The position numbers and the translations under genes are program-made. Below, piece after piece: positions 9,225 to 16,733 of a stretch of DNA of 64,000 nucleotides. Position 1 is the first letter of the stretch; each line of letters opens with the position of its first letter. The stretch is from Streptomyces marincola (lineage in GTDB: Bacteria > Actinomycetota > Actinomycetes > Streptomycetales > Streptomycetaceae): positions 2,413,001-2,477,000 of the forward strand of contig NZ_CP084541.1 in assembly GCF_020410765.1 (NCBI RefSeq). The letters are read 5' to 3'. A model generated the notes under the pieces. That model saw only the letters and a program-made list of their open reading frames with translations, had not been told where the DNA came from and searched no databases.

Positions 9225-9857
9225 ACTGGGACTGGAACGTCGTCGGCGACTTCATGCCGCGCTTCTGGGACGGGGTGCTGCTCACGCTTCAGGCGCTGCT
9301 GTTCGGCAGCCTGATCGCGTTCAGCCTCGGGCTCGTGTGGGCCATCGCCCAGCGCTCGCGGCACGCGGTGATCCGCTGGCCGGTGAACGCGCTCACGGAG
9401 TTCATCCGCAACACGCCGCTGCTGGTGCAGCTGTTCTTCCTGTTCTACGTGGTGCCCGAGTGGGGTCCTTCGATGTCGGCGCTGACCACCGGCATCATCG
9501 GCCTCGGGCTGCACTACTCGACCTACACGGCCGAGGTCTACCGGGCCGGGATCGGCGGCGTGCCGCCCGGCCAGTGGGAGGCGGCCACCGCGCTCAGCCT
9601 GCCGCGCACCCGCACCTGGACCGCGGTGATCCTGCCGCAGGCCATCCGCCGGGTCGTGCCCGCGCTGGGCAACTACGTCATCGCCATGCTGAAGGACTCC
9701 CCCATGATCGCGATCATCGGGGCACTGGAAATGTTCGGAGAGGCCGAGAGCTTCAGCAACGAAACGTTCACATTCGAGGCATACACGATCGTCGGCATCG
9801 CCTTCATCGCCATCGCCTACCCGGCCTCTCTGCTCATCCGCGTCCTGGAGCGTCGTC

Positions 9858-9874
<17 letters not shown>
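9221..9874 (+). CDS. ehuD: ABC transporter permease (EhuD-like)
   Basis: The second permease of the uptake system, 217 residues, with membrane segments spread through its length and an EAA loop, GQWEAATALSLPRTRTWTAV. The LIRVLERR end is typical of HisM/GlnP-type permeases. It overlaps ehuC by 4 bases (ATGA), and its 3' end overlaps the ehuA start by 17 bases, showing tight translational coupling. It would form a heterodimer with EhuC in the membrane. Confidence 0.87.
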
Positions 9875-10673
<799 letters not shown>

Positions 10674-10809
10674 CGCGGCGCCGCGCGGCGGCGCGGCCCA
10701 GGTCCCGCGTGACGACGCCGGACCGCGCCAACCCGCCGCGCCGCACCGCCCCGGGTCGCTAGGCTTGGTGCCATCCGTCCCGCACGGAGGCGGTGCAGAG
10801 GAGGTCCAC

Positions 10810-11568
10810 GTGGCGACCATGTCCGGGCGGACGGCCCCGTTCCAGTCCGTGCGCCAGGCCCTGCGGCTGCTGGAGACCGTCGCGGGCTGCCCCGACGGAC
10901 TGGCCGAGGACGAACTGGCGCGCCGTTCCGGCCTGCCGCCGCAGGCGCTGCCGCAACTGCTGCGCATGCTCTGCCACGACGGCTACCTGAGACGGCAGAC
11001 CGACGGCGGCTACGCGGCCGGCCAGACCCTGCTCGCCCTCGGCTCCGCCGAGGACCGCAGACAGACCCGGCAGGCCAGACTCCAGGCCGCGCTCGACGCG
11101 TTGCGCGACTCGATCGGGGCCGCGATCTACCTCGCCCGCTACACCGACGGCGAGCTGATCGTGACGCACACCTCGGACACCCCCGACATCCCGCCGGTCA
11201 ACGAGTGGGTCGACTTCCGTTCCGCCGCCCACGCCACCGCCATCGGCAAGTGCCTGCTCGGCCAGCTCGACGACGACGGCCGCCGCGACCACCTGGCCAG
11301 GCACCGCGCGGCCCGCCTCACCTCGCGCACCATCACCGACCAGCGCACGCTGCTCAGCTCCCTGGACCGCCAGCCGGCCACGATGCCCGTGCTCGACCTC
11401 CAGGAGTACGCCGTCGGCACGCTGTGCGCGGCCGTGCCGCTGACCGCCGGCGCCTCCGTCGCCTGCCTGGCGCTCTCCCTGCCCGTCGGGCAGGCGCACC
11501 GGCTGCGCCGGGCCGCCGAGGCGCTCAACCGCCAGGCGGCACCGGCCCTGCTGACCCTCGTGGTCTGA
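10810..11568 (+). CDS. IclR-family transcriptional regulator beside ehuBCDA
   Basis: A 252-residue regulator with an N-terminal winged helix (about residues 10-70, SVRQALRLLETV...DELARRSGLP) and a C-terminal effector domain (YLARYTDGELIVTHTSD... HATAIGKCLLG). I chose the GTG at 10810 because of a strong GAGGAGG site 5 bases upstream; the frame begins earlier at 10765. Its position 136 bases downstream of ehuA on the same strand suggests that it controls the osmolyte uptake operon, probably by binding ectoine or a breakdown product, but this is inference from position. Confidence 0.87.
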   Translation: MATMSGRTAPFQSVRQALRLLETVAGCPDGLAEDELARRSGLPPQALPQLLRMLCHDGYLRRQTDGGYAAGQTLLALGSAEDRRQTRQARLQAALDALRDSIGAAIYLARYTDGELIVTHTSDTPDIPPVNEWVDFRSAAHATAIGKCLLGQLDDDGRRDHLARHRAARLTSRTITDQRTLLSSLDRQPATMPVLDLQEYAVGTLCAAVPLTAGASVACLALSLPVGQAHRLRRAAEALNRQAAPALLTLVV

Positions 11569-11587
11569 ACGGACGGCCGGGGCCCGT

Positions 11588-11618
11588 CTGAACGGGCGGC
11601 CGGGGCCGCGGCGTTCAG
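11588..11618. terminator. Hairpin between convergent iclR and mhuD-like genes
   Basis: A short inverted repeat, CTGAACG at 11588-11594 with CGTTCAG at 11612-11618, sits where the two genes meet. It overlaps the stop codon of the minus-strand gene. The arms lie in a 23-bp sequence (11563-11585) that is repeated almost exactly at 11586-11608. Confidence 0.4.
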
Positions 11619-11932
11619 TCCTCGCGCTTCGGCCCGGCCTGCTGCACCACCTCGAACGACCACAGCTCGGCGCCGGACGCCGCGGGCTTGCCGCCCCCGC
11701 CCTGGTGCGCCTGCCGCATCGGGCCGTTCAGCCAGTTCTGGAAGTCCTCCTCGCTGCGCCAGCGGGTGTACACCAGGTAGGTGTCGGTGCCCTCGACGGG
11801 CCGCAGCAGCTCGAACCACTCGAACCCGTCCTGGCCCTCCACCGCCCCCGCGCGCGCCCCGAAGCGCTGCTCAAGGACCTCCCGCTGCTCGGCGGGAACG
11901 GTCAGGACGTTGATCTTCACCACGCTGGCCAC
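11615..11932 (-). CDS. MhuD-like heme-degrading monooxygenase (ABM fold)
   Basis: A 105-residue antibiotic-biosynthesis-monooxygenase fold protein. It lines up closely with the Mycobacterium tuberculosis heme oxygenase MhuD. The three residues important in MhuD (Asn7, Trp66, His75) are matched at Asn8 (VVKIN), Trp67 (FQNW) and His76 (RQAH), with a constant offset of one. It probably binds heme as a dimer and breaks it open to release iron in the cytosol. Generic annotation would call it an ABM-domain protein. There is no obvious iron-uptake gene beside it; its neighbours are a Fic gene and a convergent IclR gene. Confidence 0.82.
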   Translation of the reverse strand: MASVVKINVLTVPAEQREVLEQRFGARAGAVEGQDGFEWFELLRPVEGTDTYLVYTRWRSEEDFQNWLNGPMRQAHQGGGGKPAASGAELWSFEVVQQAGPKRED

Positions 11933-11981
11933 AATGCACCTCTCGGATGTGTCGGTACGGCACGGACGGCGTCGGCACCGA

Positions 11982-13466
11982 TCAGCCCAGTGCCGACGTG
12001 AACTTGTGCAACGCCCCGGCGAGCGTGGTGTCGAGCACGTCGACGACGCTCGCCCAGTGGGCCTCCGGTGCGTCGGAATGGATCCACGTCACCGTCTCGG
12101 TCGGACTGGAGACGAGCAGCCGCTCCGCCTCCTGCTTGGCGCTCTCGTCCGACGCGTTGTCGAGCATTTCGGCGTAGACGGTGAGGGCCAGCACGCCGGT
12201 CTCCCCGCGGCCGACCTTCTGGATGAAGACGAGGTACCGCAGTTCCTGGCCGAGCGCGACCAGCCTGAGCCGCGTCCACCACACGCCTTGCTGCAAGTTG
12301 ACGTAGAAGTCCACGCTGCGCGCGGCCTGCACGACCTGCCAGCGCCAGAAGCGGGCGCGCGCGTCGGGCGGGCAGGCGCTCTGCACGGAGGTGCGCGCCT
12401 GGGAGTCGACGCCGGTCAGCGGGACCGCGAACTGGTCGGCCATGCCGCGAAGCCAGGACTCCACCTTCCGGTGCACCGCGCCGGCGAGCGCAGCCGCGTC
12501 CTCCGCCCGCCTGCGGGCCCCGCTCTCGGTCTGGAGCCGCCGCAACCGGTCGAGACCGGCTTCGAGCACCGCGACGGCCCCACCGGCCGGCTCGGCGGCG
12601 TCGAGAGGCGCCGGCGGTCGCTCCAGCTCGCTGCGCAGCGCCACGATCTCCAGCTCCGCGAAGAAGCGCACCAGGGGACGCAGGTCCCCCTCGTTCGCCT
12701 GGTCGAGGCACAGCAGGTAGCGATTGCGCTCGCGCCGGTCCACCACGAGGGGAGCGAGATCGCACCGGAGCAGGCCGAGCAGAGTGAGGCAGCGGGCGAC
12801 GCGCCCGTTGCCGTCCTCGAACGGGTGGATGCGCACGAAGCGGTGGTGCAGCCAGGCCGCGCGGACGACGGGGTCGTGCGACTCCGTCTCCCGGTAGAGC
12901 GCCATCAGCCTGTCCATCTGCGACGCGACCTGCTCGGGAGGCGTGTAGTACAGCATGCTCCCGTCGGGACGGGTCACGTGGTTCGGCTGCGTCTTCCACT
13001 CGCCGTGGTGGAGCGTCGCCTGGAACGCGGCTCCGGTCGGCCCGGTGGCGCCGTAGGTGGGCTGGAGCCGGGTCAGCGCGACGTGGAGCTGCCTGACGAG
13101 CGACACGGAGACGTCCCGGCCCTCGCGGGCCGCCTGTGCGAGGAACTCCAGCGCGTCGTACTGGGACCTGATGATGTCGAGCACGTCCTCCGACAGCGAA
13201 CCGTCGCCGGCCCTGGCCACGGCGTCGGCCGTCAGCCCCTCCGCGACCAGCGCCTCAGTGACGCCCCAGTCCACGTCGTAGAGGCGCTCGATGATGCCGG
13301 TCTCGATGGCGTGGCGCCGCAGGGAGCGGCGGCGCGCCTCCTGGAACGCCTCGGTGTTGGCGGACACCACCGCCTTCCAGGCGCGCCGCAAGGCGTGCAC
13401 GGACGCCAGCAAGGAGGTGAGGTCGCCGTTCAGCTCCGGCAGCGGTTCGACCTCGGCCCACGGCAT
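11982..13466 (-). CDS. Fic-domain protein (probable AMPylase)
   Basis: A 494-residue protein with the Fic core motif HPFEDGNGRVAR near residues 214-225, which fits the HPFx(D/E)GNGRxxR consensus for AMP transfer to a target hydroxyl. An N-terminal helix near residues 48-60 contains RRHAIETG, which resembles the inhibitory helix [S/T]xxxE[G/N] of class II Fic proteins: the Glu is there, the Ser/Thr is not clear. About 220 residues follow the Fic core and may hold a target or DNA-binding domain; I do not recognise it. I prefer the ATG at 13466 (GAGGCG 6 bases upstream) over the GTG at 13481. No antitoxin gene is adjacent. Confidence 0.87.
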   Translation of the reverse strand: MPWAEVEPLPELNGDLTSLLASVHALRRAWKAVVSANTEAFQEARRRSLRRHAIETGIIERLYDVDWGVTEALVAEGLTADAVARAGDGSLSEDVLDIIRSQYDALEFLAQAAREGRDVSVSLVRQLHVALTRLQPTYGATGPTGAAFQATLHHGEWKTQPNHVTRPDGSMLYYTPPEQVASQMDRLMALYRETESHDPVVRAAWLHHRFVRIHPFEDGNGRVARCLTLLGLLRCDLAPLVVDRRERNRYLLCLDQANEGDLRPLVRFFAELEIVALRSELERPPAPLDAAEPAGGAVAVLEAGLDRLRRLQTESGARRRAEDAAALAGAVHRKVESWLRGMADQFAVPLTGVDSQARTSVQSACPPDARARFWRWQVVQAARSVDFYVNLQQGVWWTRLRLVALGQELRYLVFIQKVGRGETGVLALTVYAEMLDNASDESAKQEAERLLVSSPTETVTWIHSDAPEAHWASVVDVLDTTLAGALHKFTSALG

Positions 13467-13571
13467 GTCTCGCCTCGTCACGGCACGAGCCTATCGCCCG
13501 GAGTACGGGCATTCCTGCCGCTGCGCCCCGGCCGCCGCCGGGCGGGAGCGCGAGCCGCTCCCACGCACGCG

Positions 13572-13609
13572 GAACGTCCCGGCGCCGCGGGGGCGGGGCC
13601 GGGACGTTC
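13572..13609 (-). terminator. Strong hairpin downstream of osmC
   Basis: A 12-bp perfect stem (13572-13583 GAACGTCCCGGC with 13598-13609 GCCGGGACGTTC) and a 14-base loop lie 20 bases past the osmC stop. No U-run follows. Confidence 0.7.
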
Positions 13610-13628
13610 GGGTGGCGGCTGTGCTCGC

Positions 13629-14057
13629 TCAGGAGAGCAGCTCGGCCTCCAGCGTGATGGGCGCGCCGGCGAGCGCCTTGCTCACCGGGCAGTTCTCCTT
13701 GGCGGTCTCGGCGGCCGTCTTGAAGTCCTCGGCGGACAGGCCGGGCACGCGCGCCTTGACGGACAGCACGATGCCGGTGATGCCCTCGCCCGGCTGGAAG
13801 GTGACGCTGGCCTGCGTCTCCACCGTCTCCGGCGGGGTGCCCGCGCCGGCGAGGCCGTGCGAGAGCGCCATCGAGAAGCACGACGAGTGGGCGGCGGCGA
13901 TCAGTTCCTCGGGGCTGGTGCGCCCGTTCGCCTCCTCCGCCCGCGACGGCCAGGAGACGTCGAACTTGCCGACACCGGACGAGTTGAGCTCCACGGTCCC
14001 GGCGCCCTCCATGAGGGAGCCTTCCCAGTTCGTCGTCGCGATGCGCGTGGTTGCCAT
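13629..14057 (-). CDS. osmC: OsmC-family organic hydroperoxide reductase
   Basis: A 142-residue thiol peroxidase that reduces organic hydroperoxides, made under stress. The two active cysteines are present: Cys60 in HSSCFSMAL (peroxidatic) and Cys123 in NCPVSKAL (resolving). The PEELIAAAHSSC pattern favours the OsmC subgroup over Ohr. The start is the ATG at 14057, with GGAGGA in the leader. It is a single gene with its own hairpin downstream and a 415-base divergent region upstream. Confidence 0.93.
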   Translation of the reverse strand: MATTRIATTNWEGSLMEGAGTVELNSSGVGKFDVSWPSRAEEANGRTSPEELIAAAHSSCFSMALSHGLAGAGTPPETVETQASVTFQPGEGITGIVLSVKARVPGLSAEDFKTAAETAKENCPVSKALAGAPITLEAELLS

Positions 14058-14472
14058 GATCGTTCCTCCGGGAGAACGGGAACAGCAGGTCACATACGGG
14101 TGGTACGGGTACACGCTATCGCTGCCGCCCCCGGTACCGGGCGTGCGCCTCGGCCTTGAACGCCCCCGCACGCGACGCGGGCGCCCCGCGGAAGGCCCCG
14201 CCCCGCCACCGCGCCCCCGCGCCCAGCGGGCCCCGGACAGCCGGCTTCCACCCGTAGGGAAGACGGCCCCCGTGTGCGGCGCGGGGGCGCACGGGGGCAT
14301 CTCCTGGGCGCACGGGCCGTCTTCAACGGTCCTGCAACCCCGCTGCAACGCGGACGCACACCCCCGCCGGGCACCGCTCCTCCAGGGGCCGCGAACCACG
14401 CGGCTCCCGACGGGGACGCCCCGCCGGGTACGGATCACCCGCCCGGGGCGCAGCGACGCAGGGGAAAGTGCC
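14058..14472. other. Divergent region with nested inverted repeat
   Basis: No gene is seen in this 415-base gap. It holds an 11-bp perfect inverted repeat (14259-14269 GAAGACGGCCC with 14314-14324 GGGCCGTCTTC). Inside the 44-base loop is a second, nearly perfect pair (CCCCGTGTGC and GCGCACGGGG). No gene ends here, so this is not a simple terminator; it may be a 5' leader structure of the plus-strand gene at 14473. Confidence 0.55.
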
Positions 14473-15729
14473 ATGCATGTAGTGACGGAAGCGGGGGGCG
14501 GCAACACCGTCCCCCTTCGACTCGACTCGGAAAGGTGGGCCACCCGGCACGCCAAGCGGCGGCTGCTGGTCGTCGTGCACACGGTGCCCGGCGGCCAGCG
14601 CCTGCTGGACGCCGTCCAGCTGCTCCAGAACGACCTGCGCCTCCAGGTCGTGTTCACCATCGCGCCCGACGTGTTCAACGGCGGGGCGCATGAGTTCCTG
14701 CACCGGATCGGGGCCACGGCCCTGCCGTGGCAGCAGGCGGTCAGGACGCGGTTCGACCTGGCGCTCGCCGCCTCCTACGGCCATCTCGACGAGGTGCACG
14801 CGCCGATCGTGCTGATGTCGCACGGCGCGGGTTTCAACAAGTACGCGGCCGGCCGGCCGGGGGCCGCGGCGGCCGGCGGGCGGACGGCCTACGGGCTGGA
14901 CCGCGAGCGGCTGGTCAGCGACGGCAGGCTGGTCGCCGACACGCTGGTGCTCGCGCACGAGGAGGAGCGGGTCAGGCTCGCCCGGCAGTGCCCCGAGGCG
15001 CTGCCGACGGCCGCCGTGGTCGGTGACCCGCTGCTCGACCGGGTGCTGGTCAGCGGACCCGCCCGGGCGCTGTACCGGTCGGCGCTCGGCGCGGGGCCCG
15101 ACCAGCGGCTGGTGCTCTTCCTGTCGACCTGGGGGCCCGACTCGCTGCTCGGGCGGGCGCCCGAGCTGCTGGAGCGCGCGGTCGCGGAACTGCCGTCCGA
15201 CCGGTACCGGGTGGCCGCGCTGCTGCACCCCAACGCCTGGACCGCGCACGGCGAATGGATGATCAGCACGTGGCTGGCCGGGTTGTGCCGGGCGGGGCTC
15301 GCGCTGGTCAGCCAGTACGCCGACCCGGCGGGACCGGTGGTCGCGGCCGACGTCGTCGTGGCCGACCAGGGGTCGATGGCCCTGTACGGCGCGGCGGCCG
15401 GCGCGCGGATGACGATGGGGTCGTTCGTGCCCGAGGGACTCGACCCGGCCGCCCCCGTGAGCGACCTCGGCTCGTTCGTGCCCAGGCTCGCGCCCGACCG
15501 GCCGCTGCGCCGTCAGCTCGAACGCGACGACGCGTACTACCGCACGGAGTTGTACGGGCGGGTCGTGGCACGGCTCTCGTCCCAGCCGGGCCGGTTCGCG
15601 CCCCTGATGCGGCGGCTGCTGTACCGCAGGCTGCGGCTGCGCCCGGTCGGGGAGTGCCCGCCGACCGCGGCGGCGCCGGCGCCGTTCACGGTCGAACGCG
15701 GTCTGCGGCGCTGGAGCGTGACCGGATGA
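14473..15729 (+). CDS. Uncharacterised glycerophosphotransferase/glycosyltransferase-like protein
   Basis: A 418-residue protein of a streptomycete family often labelled CDP-glycerol glycerophosphotransferase-like. The N-terminal half begins WATRHAKRRLLVVVHTV and has a Rossmann-like pattern (LMSHGAGFNKY near residue 115-125, VVGDPLLDRV near 185). The C-terminal half has a nucleotide-sugar-transferase feel (LVLFLSTWGPDSLLG, LLHPNAWTAHG, VVVADQGSMALYGA), which resembles GT-B enzymes. The donor and acceptor are unknown. The ATG at 14473 has GGGGAAAG upstream. Its stop overlaps the next gene's start (ATGA), so the two are a translation-coupled pair. Confidence 0.6.
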   Translation: MHVVTEAGGGNTVPLRLDSERWATRHAKRRLLVVVHTVPGGQRLLDAVQLLQNDLRLQVVFTIAPDVFNGGAHEFLHRIGATALPWQQAVRTRFDLALAASYGHLDEVHAPIVLMSHGAGFNKYAAGRPGAAAAGGRTAYGLDRERLVSDGRLVADTLVLAHEEERVRLARQCPEALPTAAVVGDPLLDRVLVSGPARALYRSALGAGPDQRLVLFLSTWGPDSLLGRAPELLERAVAELPSDRYRVAALLHPNAWTAHGEWMISTWLAGLCRAGLALVSQYADPAGPVVAADVVVADQGSMALYGAAAGARMTMGSFVPEGLDPAAPVSDLGSFVPRLAPDRPLRRQLERDDAYYRTELYGRVVARLSSQPGRFAPLMRRLLYRRLRLRPVGECPPTAAAPAPFTVERGLRRWSVTG

Positions 15730-16274
15730 TGCCGCTGGTCGCGGCCCTGGCCGGCCGGCTGCCCGCGGGCCGGGTCGCCGCGGTGCTGGTGCCCGACGAC
15801 GAACGGTGCCCGGCCGCGCTCGCGCTCGTGTCCGAGCCCGAGCCCGGCCGGGGGGCGGCCTCGGTGGCGCTGCTGCCCGCGGGGGACGGTCCGGGACACC
15901 CGTTCGTCGACCGGCACCTGCGGGTCGACGCGGCGGCGCCGCACCCGTGGCCGGCCGTGGCCGACGTGGTCACGGGCCGCGGCGAGCCGGGGCGGCTCGC
16001 CGGGCGGTACCCGGGCGCGCTGGTCACGGCCTCGCCCGAGCACGCCGCGTGCCTCGTGCGGCACGGCTGCCCCGAGCCGGTCCGGCTGCGGGTGGTGGCG
16101 GCCGAGCCGTTCTGGCCGATGTGGGGCTCGGTGCTGCACGCGTGGCTGGCGGCCGGCCTGCCGGTGGCCGCGCTCGCCTCGGCTACGGGGTACGCGCTGC
16201 GGCAGGCCGCGGCCGGGGCGGCGCGGGCGCAGAGCGTGCTGCTGCGCCCGCAGGCCGTGCCAGGCGGGGCCTGA
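15726..16274 (+). CDS. Hypothetical protein coupled to the glycerophosphotransferase-like gene
   Basis: A 182-residue Ala/Pro-rich protein with no family I recognise. It has alternating hydrophobic strands and turns (RVAAVLVPDDERCPAALALV, GALVTASPEHAACLVRHG) and no signal peptide or clear membrane segment. The start at 15726 is set by the ATGA overlap with the upstream stop. Tight coupling suggests that it is a subunit or accessory factor of the protein encoded before it. Confidence 0.65.
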   Translation: MMPLVAALAGRLPAGRVAAVLVPDDERCPAALALVSEPEPGRGAASVALLPAGDGPGHPFVDRHLRVDAAAPHPWPAVADVVTGRGEPGRLAGRYPGALVTASPEHAACLVRHGCPEPVRLRVVAAEPFWPMWGSVLHAWLAAGLPVAALASATGYALRQAAAGAARAQSVLLRPQAVPGGA

Positions 16275-16348
16275 AGGGTCCGGAAGGACCGGTCGCGGCG
16301 GCGCAGCCGCGACCGGTCATCGCCGCCGCGACCGGTCCCCCGGCCTCC

Positions 16349-16600
16349 GTGCCGGTGCCTGCCGGGGGCCGGTGCCTGCCGGTGGTGGCCGACGAGACCG
16401 ACAACGGCCGGTTCGCGACGCCGTTCGGCGCGCTCAAGCACCACCTGCCGTCGATCGAGGACCTGACCGGGGAGAGCGCCGCGCGCGGGCTCGACACCGG
16501 GTTCCCCCGCTACACCCTGGACCTGGTCACCGGGGCCCTGGCCGACGGCCACGCGGACGACAGCTACGCGCGCCTGAGCGAGCACTTCGGGAGGGGCTGA
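16349..16600 (+). CDS. Short hypothetical ORF, perhaps the 3' end of a lost gene
   Basis: The frame runs through VVADETDNGRFATPFGAL to a stop at 16600. Every third position in the last 70 codons is G or C, so this is or was coding. It has only GTG starts (16349, 16355, 16382, 16385), none with a good ribosome binding site, and begins 75 bases after the previous stop. I cannot name the family. It may be a real protein of about 72-83 residues or the tail of a gene that was deleted. Confidence 0.4.
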   Translation: MPVPAGGRCLPVVADETDNGRFATPFGALKHHLPSIEDLTGESAARGLDTGFPRYTLDLVTGALADGHADDSYARLSEHFGRG

Positions 16601-16635
16601 GCCGAGCCGGCCGGGGAGGCGGGAACGGGTGCGGG

Positions 16636-16695
16636 ACCGCGCCCCACCACGGCCGCGCCCCACCACGACCGCGCCCCGCCACGGCCGCGCCACGG
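16636..16695. repeat. Three 16-bp tandem repeats plus a partial copy
   Basis: Units at 16636-16651, 16652-16667 and 16668-16683 follow RCCGCGCCCCRCCACG, with a shortened fourth copy to 16695. They lie between the convergent genes ending at 16600 and 16734 and are followed by a GC palindrome (around 16705-16725), which could act as a terminator. Confidence 0.75.
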
Positions 16696-16733
16696 TACGG
16701 GCCCGGCCGGTGACCGGCCCGGCCGGGCGCCGC

